Part shown: in pieces, positions 1 to 11,947 of the stretch | How positions within the stretch are numbered: the first letter of the stretch is position 1 | Layout of the letters: each line of letters starts with the position of its first letter | NCBI RefSeq assembly: GCF_932526225.1 | Contig: NC_064045.1 | Coordinates: 6,866,998-6,930,997 of the forward strand | Length of the DNA stretch: 64,000 nt | From: Nematostella vectensis | Lineage: Eukaryota > Cnidaria > Anthozoa > Actiniaria > Edwardsiidae | Direction: 5' to 3' | The notes under the pieces: generated by a model | Databases searched by the model: none | The model's input: the letters and a program-made list of their open reading frames with translations, nothing else | Told to the model about the DNA's origin: nothing | Made by a program: the position numbers and the translations under genes

Positions 1-68
1 TGAATGTTATTTATGTTGGTGGCAGATCATCATTAGATGTTTACAAATTGACCTAAAAATAAGCAGAC

Positions 69-3000
69 CTTTTTTGTCTCCTCTTGCAAAGGCGGCAGCC
101 ACATCCTTCACTGCAGGTGTGACTGACAACATTGTTGTCATGGCAATGAGATCTGTTAGTGATATAAGCATTCTCTCCTACGAAAAAAAAATCAAAATTA
201 ATTTGAATGATATATACTGTATATATGTTTTGTAGCATAAAAGGAATGCACAGTAGCAAACAATTCCACTGTTGTTATTGTTCCTCTTTATACTCCATTT
301 GCCATAATGGCAAATGGCGAACGGCAGTTCAAAGACCCAATGGCGCTTATAAATAAACTCCAGCGATGCAAGAGCTATACATATACTGATAGGTTTATAA
401 TGGCCAAATGTGGGTTTCCGACCCCCTCACCATCACCCTTGGTATGCCCCTGGGTACCCTGGAAAGTGGATTTTTTGGATTTGCTTACCTTAAGAGGGGA
501 ATCCAGATCTTTAAACTGGCTTTCAGTTCGTTCAGACATGAAGCCACGGCACAGCACAACACAGTTCACTTCGTATCGCAAAGAACGCATCACCTCTCTC
601 AGCAAGGCCCTGCACGCTCTCAAATAGTCATCCCTGTTCATATTTAGCATAATATGAAGATGGTAAGCCATAACACTTAGCATGCTCTCAAATAGTAATC
701 CCTGCTCATATTTAGCATAATATGAAGATGGTAAGCCATAACACTTAGCTCTCAAATAGTAATCCCTGCTCATATACAGCATAGTATAAAGATGGTAAGC
801 CATAAAACTTTGTTATCAAATAGTCATCCCTGTTCATATATAGCATAGTAGAAAGATAATAAGCCATAACACTTAGCTCTCAAATAGTCATCCCTGTTCA
901 TATATAGCATAGTAAAAAGATAATAAGCCATAACACTTAGCTCTCAAATAGTCATCCCTGTTCATATAAAGCATAGTATAAAGATTTTAAGCCATGCTCT
1001 CAAATAGTTCCCTGTTCATATATAGCATAGTATAAAGATGGTAAGCCATAACAATTAGCATGCTCTCAAATTGTTATCCCTGTTCATACATAACGAAAGT
1101 ATAAAATGGTAAGTCTCACTCTCAAATATTCATCTCTGCTCATTTATATCATAGAATAAAGATAGCAAGTTGTAACACTTAGCTTACAGGTGTTCAAGGA
1201 TATTTATCAAGTTATATAACAGCATTTTTATCAAGTTATATAACAGCATTTTTATCAAGTTATATAACAGCATTTTTATCAAGTTATATAACAGCATTTT
1301 TATCAAGTTATATAACAGCATTTTTATCAAGTTATATAACAGCATTTTTATCAAGTAATATAACAGCATTTTTATCAAGTTATATAACAGCACACTATGC
1401 AGTAGTTTTACTATACACAGTGGCCATATGCCAGACAGTCGGGAAAGGTCCTCAATGGACTAAATGCCTGAGCGTTCAATTTATTCAAATAAGCCAGTAA
1501 ATTGTCAGCCTGGTGAGTTCAAATTATCCTATATAATATGTTTAGAAATAGAGCAAGCGATTCTGGATTGAGCTTTATCGGAATTGACTGTTTTTCCTTG
1601 CTTGTATACACTATAATATCATTATTTTAGTGAACCTTGGATTTTATTGCTACTGTACAACTCTAAAATAACAGTCAAGAAAGGTTTATAGTGTTTACAA
1701 GCAAGAAAAAACATCCAATTCCAACAAAAAAGCTCAATTTAGATTGGATTGCCCTTTCTAAACAAATACTTTGAACTCACAAGGTTGAAAATTTACCGTG
1801 ATATTTGAGCAAATCGAGAGCTGTCTACATTTAGCAGCATATTATAGAAAATCCCCAAGTGCAACTAAAATTACAAATTTCATAGTATATATAGACAACA
1901 GAAAACATTCAACATCAACTCTAGATTGCCTTGCCCTTTCTCAACAAATATAGAATACTTTGAACTCACTAGGTCGACAATTTGCTGGGTTATTTGAATA
2001 AATTAAGAACTTTCAGCATTTAGTCTATCGAGGACCTTTCCCGACTGTCTGGCATATAGGTAGCCACTGCTTTTATTATATATACTCAGGATTTCATAGA
2101 TGTACCTATTGGCGAGAAGGTCCTGGAACACCATTGCCAGCAGCTGTAACAAAAAGACACAATGATTGTTGTGTGCTTCCCAGATTCCCAATCGTTTTAG
2201 GGATTTAAAAAATAGACCAAAAAATACTCCTATTCACAGTTCCTTGCACATCTTGAAAGGTGCCTGTTACTGTAAGTCCTTGTTTTTTAGGCAGCCATTG
2301 GCAATTCACATGCGTTTCACAGTCAACAAAGCATAACTCTGTAGTGCCTATTCCACTTCTCACTCCAGCTACGATCCCCTGTTCCGATGTGAGCTAAGTT
2401 GGTTCATGTCCCCTTGTAAACACCCATCCCTTACAGTGCCTAGTCAACTTCGTCTCGTATTAAAACAAGAATTCGGTTATCCCTCATGATGATGCAAAAA
2501 CTTCACTCTTGGTACTGTATGTAAGTTCATGACTTTAAATTTTGTGCAGGAAGTGTTCTACCTTAGCAACAGTATCTGGCTTATGAAGGTACATCATCCC
2601 GAGCAAAGACATGTTGTTGGGGTTCCTGGTAGTTGATAGCTCGTTGTAGATCACATGCTTCAACACTGTACCAAGATTCTCTGTATGCTGACCGATCAGC
2701 TCTCTTAAAGATACAACAGTAAAAATTCAATGGTCAGAACTTCATAAGAAGCCAATCGGCATGGTTGTGAGGGTAAAGGCAGAGAACACTAGGCATGAAA
2801 TCTTACAGCTTTGTATTTTACCCTCAAGGTACTGCACCAGTGATATGAATGAGAAAACCAATCCAGAATACCAGGGATGGACAAGAATTGTAAGAAATTG
2901 TGGTTTCTTTATTATATTTTTGCATTGCCTACATCAGGTTTTTCTGTCATGTATCCTAGACAGCCTTTATTTGTATAAGAGGCCATATTGTTTACTATTC

Positions 3001-6000
3001 ACAAGCTGCATTTTGTGAGTTGATTGACAAAACGTTGTCGCCGACCGGCTTCGCTATCATACAACAAGCCCGCATGTAGGCATGGGTAAAAACCACTGAA
3101 GTGCCTAGCTGCTTATATTAGCCACCGTGCCTAAGCCTGAAGTTATGCGATGGCTAATATATGCAGTAGGCCTCAGTGGTTTTTACCCCTGCTTACATTG
3201 TGGGCTTGTGGCATACTCGCAAAGCCGGTTGGCGACAACGTTTTGTCAATCGACTGTATACAGAGAGATAGATACACAAGTCAAAATCTTGATATAGCAC
3301 AATATCAAATTCTGTAACTCATACAGTAGCTGGAAAGGTGCTTTTTTCTTTAACAAAAAGATGGTAAAACCAGAGCTTCTCCACAATGTCCTCAGACAAA
3401 CACTGATTACATTTTGTGTATAAAGTTTAGTCATAGGGTTAGTCATTAAGCACAGTTTCATATGTGATACCATCAGCCCATGAAAAATAACTTTATTTTA
3501 GACGGTTATTCTATGATTTCCCCGCACATGATTTGTTTCCAAATTTTGAAAGAGAACAATAACATACTGTATGTGTGGCTGAATAGACTGCTTAAGAAAA
3601 CGTCTGCACAATGGCTTTTATGATTTTTTACCTGATACATGTGACATAGTGATTGGCAAGTGGCTTGGTCTTGAGTCTCATCCGGATGAGGTTACTGATC
3701 ACTTCAACATCCTCGTGACTATGGCTGTTACAGTTTTGAGCCAGAGACATCAAGAGCTCTTGAGCGGGTCTGGTAAGCTGACGAGAGATAAATATGCTCA
3801 TATTATCAGGATTTGGGTTTTGCACTTACACGCTTGAGGCCACAGTTTTACTTGAAGTGTCCTCAAATGCTGTCCTGTATAGTCGGTGATTATTTTAAAA
3901 TCTTAGTCTATAATACAGTATAGTTATTGCAATAAACCAAATTGGGCTGTAATTTGAACTAAATTAAATTACTATTTAATTGTTCAACAAATTGGAAGTC
4001 TTGACATATAATTTCCATCAGCACAGCTATTGAAATAGATACTGTATTGATATTGCTATAATATCTAATACATACCTTCGGATTCTGAAGCCAGACTTCG
4101 ATACGCTGTGATACCAGTAGCCGGACTTGGCTGTAGCCACAAGTTGCCGTCAGTACCCTCAGAAGATTCCTGGGAATGCTGTCAACTGGTGTCCGTCTGC
4201 TCAGCTGGTCATGAACCAGCTCCATGATGTATGAGCTGATGTTTTGCTCAACAGAGGTAGCCAGGAATCTACATCACAACAACAACAATTTAAAACACCT
4301 TACATTAATATTTTCTTGACACCAAAAAAGGTAGTAGGGAAGTATTGGTAGTGTCATAGTTGTAAGAGTCTTTCATTGTATCTTATTGAAGTTATCACTG
4401 GGATAAGTATACAGTACCTTGGGGTCTCTATGATAAGTATACAGTACATTAGGATCACTGGGATAAGTTTACAGTACCTTGGATCACTGGGATAAGTACA
4501 GTATACAGTAACTTGGGATCACTGGGATAAGTATACAATACCTTGGGATCACTGGGATAAGTTTACAATAACTTGGGATCACTGGGGGATAAGTATACAG
4601 TACCTTGGGGTCATTGGGATAAGTATACAGTACCTTGGGATCACTGGGATAAGTATACAGTACCTTGGGATCACTGGGATAAGTATACAGTACCTTGAGA
4701 TCACTGGGATAAGTACACAATACCTTGGGATCACTGGGATAAGTATACAGTACCTTGGGGTCATTGGGATAAGTATACAGTACCTTGGGGTCATTGGGAT
4801 AAGTATACAGTACCTTGGGATCACTTGAATAAGTATACAGTACCTTGGGATCACTGGGATAAGTATACAGTACCTTGGGATCACTGGGATAAGTATACAA
4901 TACCTTGGGGTCACTGGGATAAGTATACAATACCTTGGGGTCATTGGGATAAGTATACAGTTCCTTGGGATCACTTGAATAAGTATACAGTACCTTGGGA
5001 TCACTGGGATACTGTAAGTATACAATACCTTGGGGTCATTGGGATAAGTATATAGTACCTTGGGGTCATTGGGATAAGTATACAGTACCTTGGGGTCATT
5101 GGGATAAGTATACAGTACCTTAGGATCACTGGGATAAGTATAAAGTACCTTGAGATCACTGGGATAAGTACACAATACCTGATAAGAATACATTATGTAC
5201 CTTGGGATCACTGGGATACTGTAAGTACACAATACCTGATAAGAATACATTATGTACCTTGGGATCACTGGGATAAGTACACAATACCTGATAAGAATAC
5301 ATTATGTACCTTGGGATCACTGGGATAAGTACACAATACCTGATAAGAATACATTATGTACCTTGGGATCACTGGGATTATGTCATCCTCCAGACTTGAT
5401 GACATTTCCACTTCCTCCAAGAGTTCTTCATCCTCTTTTCCTGCAGTTGGTGTTATCACAGAAGTACTCACTGAAAATAGTTATATTTCAAAGCAATAAG
5501 ACACTGTTTTACATAACAGCTATAGGCACATACAGTATCTGTCAACCAAACTTGGACAGAAATCTTGTGAAATCGGGTGAAATATAGTAAATATGTGAAA
5601 ATACCCAAGAGAGGATGAATACAGAGAATGCATTCTAACAAACATTAGGCTTGTGATGAAGTCCAAAATCTTGTGACTCCCGCCTATTGTGGGTGAGTTG
5701 ACATGTAGGCATCACATTTCATTTCACTCTGTAAACTTTACAGGGTACATAATTCATACACACAAATTTGGTATACAGTATACAGTATTTTTTGTAATGG
5801 TCAATTACACATGACAATTCTGCAAAATTCTCTTCAATTTTCACAGTGTGTTTATTTTTATAAATTTTCAATTCAGAAGGTACATATAAATATGTGCAAT
5901 AATTTGTTCTAATTACCAGGTTGCTGCGAAATGGGTGTGGCAGCAGCAGTCTCTACTGCCCCGCCCTTACTACCTGGGTCACTCCCCTGGCGAGTGATCC

Positions 6001-9000
6001 CCCTGGGCGTGGTCTTAGTACCAAATGCTGTCAGGATGTTATCCACAAATGATTGACAAGCCTCATTGTCCACCCACACCCTGTCGCCGAGGGAGTCTTC
6101 AATGTAGACTTTGACAAAAGACTCTGGCCACTCATCCTCTTCTTGGTAGATGTAGAGGAGTATGTTGGCTGCCATCACAGGGACAAGTGCTGCTGTGGTT
6201 TTGTTGGTCTTGATGTTGATGGAGATGTCTCTCTTTAGGATTGAGGTCAAAGCCTGGAATAATAATATAGGTAGTACTGTATATTGTAGCATAACCCAAT
6301 AATTCTTGGCACACCAAAATCTGGTGGGTCGACTCTAGTTAACAAAAATGACCATTTGGGTATTTTACCTCAATAATCCTTGGTGCACCAAACAAATCTG
6401 GCTTATGCTTGGCCAAGTACAACAGATTCAAGTAGGCTATGGGGTCTGGTTTATTGCGGTTTGCCTTCAGAGATCTCACTGAGCCGAGTAGTAACCCTTG
6501 TACTCTTAGTCTATCTCCATTACTTTCAGCTTCCAACACTTGGCGCTCCAAGTCAGAAGGGTTCACTAAGAAAAATGGAATTGAAATTAAAACTCTTCTC
6601 AACCCCTCCCATGGGTTTTAGGGAAACATGAGTATTTACAGTGTTTTTGAGGGGTGTTGCCAAATTATTTTCTGAAAACATGGGAACTGACTATCCATTT
6701 CATGGGGAACAAAAGTTATTTCAAAGGAACTTTGAAATTGAATAAACATCCTTTGTATATTGGCCAAGCTTCCTTGTGTGAACATAGGTGGCACATGTGC
6801 TGTTCCATGATTACATGTCTGTGCTATAAAAAATCTGGTTATTATTTGAAAAAGATACCTGAAAATTCAGATTAAGGACAATAGACAAAATTTCCGCGAA
6901 ATTCAGCCAATTTCAGTTGTATTACTTTCTGTTTGTACTATACCATCAGTAGATGTGAGATGAGAAGGGGAAGACTGGGTGCTAGTGCCAGGCCTCTTAC
7001 CATCAATAAGTGTGAGATGAGAAGGGGAAGACTGGGTGCTAGTGCCAGGCCTCTGACCATTAATAGGTGTGAGATGAGAAGGGGAAGACTGGGTGCTAGT
7101 GCCAGGCCTCTTACCATCAATAGGTGTGAGATGAGAAGGGGAAGACTGGGTGCTAGTGCCAGGCCTCTTGCTCTCTAGCTCCCCCGGCTTGGATGAAAGA
7201 GGGGAGTATGGGGGAGAGGCAAGTAGTTTTGGCCTCTTGGCAGTGGGTGTTAGAGGGCTTGTTGACTCCCTCTTGCGCTCAGCGATGACAGTCACTGCTG
7301 GTTTCTTGGGTGGAACAGGCTGCGGCAGCTTTGGGGGCTGCAGTGGCTTAAGTTCTGTCTCTGGAGGCCGAGATCCTTTTGGACCTGTAATGCATAATAC
7401 AGGAAAGCACCCATTTAATATCTGTTTGCCTTCTTTCTGAATTAGTGGTGGCTACGGTATACAGTCAGCTCTGAGCCCTATAGTAAAAACCCTAAATTTA
7501 TCATGGAAACACTTTCAACCATTGATGGCTTTTTATACACATTTACAATTGTATGAAAGGCACTGTTGTGAGTTTCATGGGTACATTATAACTTTCAATA
7601 CTGTTCATTAATTTTTTGTTTTCCTAAATAATTTGTGCACAGCAAATGACCAAATAGATTTATGGATACAGTCAACTCTCTGCTAACAACCACATATTTA
7701 ATGTCCTAAATATGTCCAATATGAGAACATTGACTTCAGAAAAAGTTGATTTTTTTTAAATTTCCAAAAAAGAAATAAATATGAAATATCTCACTCACCA
7801 AGCGCTATAAAGTCACCAGTTGGCAAATGACCTGCAATAAACAGAAATTCTTAGTTAATTAGTAGCAGAGTATCCTTTGAGGCTCAAGAGCAAACATAAG
7901 AGCAAAAGAGAAAAGAGAACAAGATACAGGGCTTTCATTAACTTTCAGAGTAGGCGGTGGAGATTGATAAGTAGGGGGTGGAAGTTATTTTATCTTTTTA
8001 GTTCAAAAAAACTAAAGTCAACTTTTTAAATAAATAGCCAGTGCACTGTGGAAAATAGCTGGTGCTTCCGCTGACCACCGGGGCCTCATGAAACCCCTGA
8101 GATACATACTGTAAGTTTGATGTTGTTTTTCCTGCTAGCTTATCCAGCAGTGTTTGAGTTAGGCTTAGCACATGGCTCTTTTGACCGAGTGACTGGGTCA
8201 TACAAGATTTTCCTATATAAGGTTGCATCCAAGAATACATGTATCGTAACCTGCTGTGGTTTATAGATAACATATAATAGGTTAGATCATAGTCTCTGAA
8301 ATAAGAATGCTAAAGCTGGTTTTGCTTTTTGCCAAGATCCATGCTTCAAAATCCGAGACTTTTGTTAAATTTCAGAATCCAAGCCCGAGACTTTTGTCAA
8401 ATTTCAGAATCCAAGCCTGTGCTTTCCGATAAAACTGCGAGACTATATGTGAAATTGTTCATGAGAATCGTTTCTCTGGTAATGGAAATATATAAGTGGG
8501 GTCTGATCACCAATTTCCTAGATAAACTTTGAGGCTTAAAACTCAAACCCACGGCCATAGTAATAATATAAAACATATCGCGCGTTTTGACAAAATTTCG
8601 GGACCCTGAGATCGCGTTTAAAACTCTTAGACCGTGGTAGAATAGAAACGATACTCCGAGACCCTTAAAATTGAAAAATAAAACGAGACTCCGAGACTTG
8701 CGTAAAAAACGCGAGATTCCGAGACTTTGCAAAAATTTAACGAGACTTTCGAAATTTCTTGGTACCCATCGCTACCTCTAATAAGTAAGTAGAAGAAGGG
8801 ATAAAAAATAGAACAAGACACGAGCAATGCATATTAACTTATTCAATAATTTACAGTCACAGAGTCACAGCTCTTGGTTCACTTTATAACTAAAACGTTT
8901 TTGCCATTTCGTTTTTGCATGCTCACAAAAAAAATATATCAGCAATAATCAAAGTGCAAATACTGACTGGTTTAGTAGATATCAGTAAAGTAATTTGTGG

Positions 9001-9111
9001 TGTGATGAGCGAGCCACTGACAGCGTTTAAAAGATCATAAATGTTGACCATTTTCTTACTTTTTGCGCTGGTTTTGGGCCTTCTAGGAGGCCCGCCGGAT
9101 CCTCTATTCAT
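69..9111 (-). CDS. INTS1: Integrator complex subunit 1, 5' twelve exons (partial)
   Basis: INTS1 is the large scaffold subunit of Integrator, the nuclear complex that cleaves snRNA 3' ends and attenuates paused RNA polymerase II. Twelve exons were assembled: 9111-9060, 7831-7799, 7384-6944, 6565-6369, 6253-5917, 5470-5362, 4268-4076, 3777-3632, 2703-2562, 2143-2106, 633-489 and 177-69. They have GT-AG borders and consistent phases, and give about 647 codons. Residues match the INTS1 family: PTGDFIAL near the start; KPDPIAYLNLLYLAKHKPD; FVKVYIEDSLGDRVWVD; RRTPVDSIPRNLLRVLTATC; LTRPAQELLMS; RNPNNM; LLAMVFQDLLANR; DDYLRACRALLREV. Human INTS1 is about 2,190 residues, so roughly 30% is here and the rest lies left of base 1. 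The start ATG at 9111 opens a short basic N-terminus like the vertebrate one. Exon 3 is a low-complexity S/T/P linker with a 19-residue repeat. The donor of exon 12 (GTCTGC) is weak, so that edge is least certain. Confidence 0.93.
617..1180. repeat. Minisatellite at the INTS1 exon 11 acceptor
   Basis: About eight degenerate units of roughly 55-75 bases run from the start of exon 11 (633) into the preceding intron. Read on the minus strand, each unit contains the last intron bases, the acceptor and the first exon bases (AACAG then GGATGACTATTTGAGAG, or one-base variants such as GGATTACTATTTGAGAG), followed by intron-like sequence. Only the copy at 633 leads into the conserved INTS1 reading frame. 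Confidence 0.85.
1195..1394. repeat. 24-bp minisatellite, about eight copies
   Basis: Near-perfect tandem copies of a 24-base AT-rich unit (TTTTTATCAAGTTATATAAC plus AGCA). It is intronic in INTS1, immediately beyond the exon 11 acceptor array. No relation to exon sequence was seen. The open frame across it is a repeat artefact. Confidence 0.9.
1418..2069. mobile_element. Fold-back (MITE-like) element in an INTS1 intron
   Basis: The left end CAGTGGCCATATGCCAGACA and the right end are inverted copies, and pairing continues inward for roughly 100 bases. Inside, further related segments (around 1516-1640, 1680-1790 and 1870-1970) repeat in both orientations. This suggests a long-inverted-repeat element that has been internally rearranged. 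It has no coding capacity. Confidence 0.7.
3018..3255. mobile_element. MITE-like hairpin in an INTS1 intron
   Basis: The segment is almost wholly palindromic. The left arm begins near 3020 with GATTGACAAAACGTTGTCGC, and the right arm ends near 3252 with the reverse complement. The arms span most of the roughly 238 bases, including the AAAACCACTGA / TCAGTGGTTTTTAC pair. It is non-coding, and no target duplication could be fixed with confidence. Confidence 0.75.
4395..5372. repeat. Minisatellite carrying the INTS1 exon 6 donor
   Basis: About 30 tandem units of 31 bases, with several 53-54-base variants at the exon-proximal end. On the minus strand each unit contains CAGTGATCCCAAG followed by GTAC, which is the 3' end of exon 6 together with its 5' splice site. 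The true exon 6 end is 5362, proved by the phase and protein match of the join to exon 7 (IPR-FLATSVEQ). Long open frames across the array come from the repetition. Confidence 0.92.
6944..7175. repeat. In-frame 57-bp coding repeat in INTS1 exon 3
   Basis: About four units of 57 bases encode a 19-residue motif (KRPGTSTQSSPSHLTPIDG) in the disordered linker of INTS1. The last unit runs to the exon 3 donor at 6944. Most internal units carry GATG followed by GTAAGA at the equivalent point, which is itself a good donor in the same phase. Confidence 0.88.
8330..8775. repeat. Degenerate short repeats in INTS1 intron 1
   Basis: Related 35-45-base segments built on CCGAGACTTTTGTCAAATTTC occur in both orientations. 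The long first intron (9059-7832) otherwise shows no coding signal. Confidence 0.5.
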
Positions 9112-9187
9112 GTCGTCGCTAGGTTTTTATTTACAATCTGGAAGAAAACTCAACTCTGCTCACAATCAAAGTCACTAAGTGTGATTG

Positions 9188-9210
9188 CTCGAACCGCCAT
9201 CTTGGATTTT
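9188..9210 (-). promoter_or_regulatory. YY1-like site upstream of INTS1
   Basis: On the minus strand CCAAGATGGCGGTT lies about 80-95 bases upstream of the INTS1 start codon. It matches the YY1 core AAGATGGCGGC closely, and such sites sit at TATA-less housekeeping promoters near the start of transcription. No TATA box is evident. Promoter function is inference from motif and position. Confidence 0.45.
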
Positions 9211-9298
9211 ACCTAGCAACCAGTCCCTAGCAGCCATAATGACATACAGGGAGCCTGAGTCGGGCTTTTTTCAATGATGTGATGGCCGCCTTAGCAAG

Positions 9299-9387
9299 TA
9301 CAGTTGAAGCTCTCGTAAGCGACCACCTTGGGAACTGAAAATTGTGGTCGTTAACGGAGCTGGTCTCTTACGAGAGCTTCGACTGTA
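9299..9387. mobile_element. Short hairpin MITE flanked by TA
   Basis: CAGTTGAAGCTCTCGTAAGC and its inverted partner form arms of about 25-30 bases around a short loop. The whole is about 89 bases, begins with TA and ends with TA, and lies just upstream of the INTS1 promoter region. A TA target duplication would fit a Tc1/mariner-mobilised MITE. Confidence 0.65.
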
Positions 9388-9617
9388 TTTCGATTTTTTT
9401 TATCTGCGCGCACATGCTTAGCAAGCGCAATTGCTTGCAAGGGGTAGAAATGGGAGTAGAAGGGATGGGAAAACATGGGGCTCTTGCATCCGATCCTGTA
9501 TTTATTTTTGCGAAAAATAAGTCCGCTTATTATAACTATTTACGAGATAGCTAGAGCATTCGATAACAGAGCCCAAGCATGCCTGCTTATAATCATTTCC
9601 AACCGTCTCCCTCGTGC

Positions 9618-10055
9618 CGAACTGCAACGGTAATAGACTGTGCTAGCGTCCCGTCTTGGCCCGACTGGTGCCAATGCGTGTATGCTAGTGTGCTTCTAAA
9701 GTTCACATTTATGTATACATACTCGCAAGGATAGTTTGGCTATCCGACGGAGTTTTAGACTAGCAAAGGTCGCATGCGTGATCCGCACAATTGGCATCAC
9801 GCTAGCCCGGTCGCAGCTCTAGATCCCACATGGATCTGAGCTGTGGTTTAAAGCACTTCGTTCGAGTCGAAGTCGCCCTGCAGTTTTTTTGCCGATGAAG
9901 TTTAACTGAGGCAAACCGGCTATGCCATGCTGACGAGCCCTAATAAGGACGAAACAGCTGTCCATGGTTGCCGAACTGCACGGGTAATAGACTGTGCTAG
10001 CGTCCCGTCTTGGCCCGACTGGTGCCAATGTGTGTATGCTAGTGTGCTTCTAAAG
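9618..10055. repeat. 85-bp direct repeat pair
   Basis: Bases 9618-9702 and 9970-10055 are near-identical (GACTGTGCTAGCGTCCCGTC core) with a handful of differences. The 270 bases between them show no gene. The pair is probably two copies of an unrecognised dispersed repeat. Confidence 0.7.
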
Positions 10056-10400
10056 CTCTCCCTCCCCTACCCACCCTATTCCTTCACTTTTCTCAAGGTC
10101 CATCTCTAAATCAACTTGTCTCCAAAATTTCTTTGCGTCAGATTTCATTGGCAGCGGTAAAATGAGCAACTAAAATAACGTTTGAAGAAAAAGTAGGTCG
10201 AAGTAGGACCACACTTTTTTCCAAAACCACTATTTTTAAATTGCAACCACCCCTGTCCATAAGAGAAATATATAGAGGCAGGGACTCCCGTCATGTTGAA
10301 CTCCCGCCATTGTATTATATATTGGTGTCCCCCTCCCCCCCCCCTTCGGGTCCCCCTCCCCTCCGTACCCCCCTCGTAAATCATAATACTTGTCCTGAAA

Positions 10401-10515
10401 TATGAATCAGTCGAAACTACTCAGTTTTGCAATACACTTTTCCTTTATTTCTTTACTGAAATTGCAAGTATGACAAGAATTCGTGTGCTTTATGCTTGGA
10501 CCTTATTTCTTAACT
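10401..10515. repeat. Dispersed repeat, copy 1
   Basis: It shares GTCGAAACTACTCAG and AAGAATTCGTNTGCTTTANGCT with 16799-16965. It is non-coding and its family is unknown. Confidence 0.55.
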
Positions 10516-10654
10516 CTTATTACTTTTATTACTCTTATTATTTCCTTTCTCATTTACTTCATCTACAAATATGACTTCTAAGAAGTGCTCAGATGTGGTG
10601 TTTTTTTTGGGGGGAGGGGAGGGGGGTCTAGAAGCACCCGTACCCTCCCCACCC

Positions 10655-11185
10655 TAGCACCCGATACCAGCCTAACACCCGGTACCAGCCTAACACCCGA
10701 TACCAGCCTAACACCCGATACCAACCTAACACCCGATACCAGCCTAACACCCGATACCAGCCTAACACCCGATACCAGCCTAACACCCGATACCAGCCTA
10801 ACACCCGATACCAGCCTAACACCCGATACCAGCCTAACAACCGATACCAGCCTAGCACCCGATACCAGCCTAACACCCGATACCAGCCTAACACCCGATA
10901 CCAGCCTAGCACCCGATACCAGCCTAACACCCGATACCAGCCTAACACCCGATACCAGCCTAACAACCGATACCAGCCTAGCACCCGATACCAGCCTAAC
11001 ACCCGATACCAGCCTAATACCCGATACCAGCCTAGCACCCGATACCAGCCTAACACCCGATACCAGCCTAACACCCGATACCAGCCTAACACCCAATACC
11101 AGCCTAACACCCGATACCAGCCTAACACCCGATACCACCCTAACACCCGATACCAGCCTAACACCCGATACCAGCCTAAAACTGG
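10655..11185. repeat. 18-bp minisatellite array
   Basis: About 29 tandem units of ACACCCGATACCAGCCTA with scattered point changes. All three frames stay open on one or both strands, which explains ORFs of more than 170 codons here; they are artefacts with no recognisable domain. The nearest supported exon is more than 700 bases away. Confidence 0.93.
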
Positions 11186-11947
11186 GCGTTCCTTGCGGAT
11201 TTCCTGTCAAAACCCGAGCCTCTCTTGTCTCATTACCAGCTAAAAATCCCTCAAACACAAGGGACTAAGTTTTACTACAAATTACCAAATGCTACGTCTG
11301 TCCAATCAGCAAACTTCCCTGGTCCAAGTTATTACTGAGTTTATCATAAGTCAATTCATCACGATGAATTTCAATTCATCCTATAACATATAACTAAAAC
11401 AGCTCAGCTATATTTTTAAAGTATCAAATAATACAGGGGAAGTTGTATTTTGAAAAAGTGATGCAAGCTGTGAATATTCAAAATAAAAACAAAATAACTT
11501 TTTTTTCAGACGAAAGTCGGACCTGCGGACTTTAAACATTTTAAAAGCTCACTCTCACGAATGAGTATTGCGTTCGTTATCGGCAGTCGGCATGTATACT
11601 GACTTGATCATGTCGCGATGATAATTTACTGTACGCTATGCAAATACCAAATTTCAGATTTCTTTAACGACAAAAAGGCGGCAGTAAATGCGTTGTCAGA
11701 AAAAAAAGACGTGCGGTATACATTAGCATTTAAGTTATTTGAGTGGCCATTCCAAAAAACATGGGAAATCAGAATTAATTAATTAACACCTCCCCTTTTC
11801 AATAAAAGAAAAAAAGGCAAAGGACCCCCGGCTTACTAGAGCTTTTACTGTAGCCGTTTCCCTGAGAGGCCTCTCTTCTCTTTATTTCGCTGGGCTAGAG
11901 AAAAGAGGCCTCTGCTAGCAGGGAAGGTAGCCGTAAACGTGTGGCGG
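11186..11947. other. Intergenic, no gene seen
   Basis: AT-rich sequence between the minisatellite and the 3' end of the PAN-fibrinogen gene. A short inverted pair near 11866-11925 (GAGAGGCCTCTCTTCTC and its partner) could form a hairpin. I see no coding or RNA signal. Confidence 0.4.

Noticed and set aside
4484-5268. Long open frames in the INTS1 intron (YTYPSDPKVL repeats)
   Set aside because: They lie in the 31-base minisatellite and the main INTS1 model splices over them; kept only as possible alternative exon extension.
7150-7440. Plus-strand frame over INTS1 exon 3
   Set aside because: Antisense shadow; the minus strand gives the phase-consistent INTS1 exon.
10578-11268. Open frames of 178-227 codons on both strands
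   Set aside because: They follow entirely from the 18-base tandem repeat, whose unit length is a multiple of three. No start context, domain or splice evidence.
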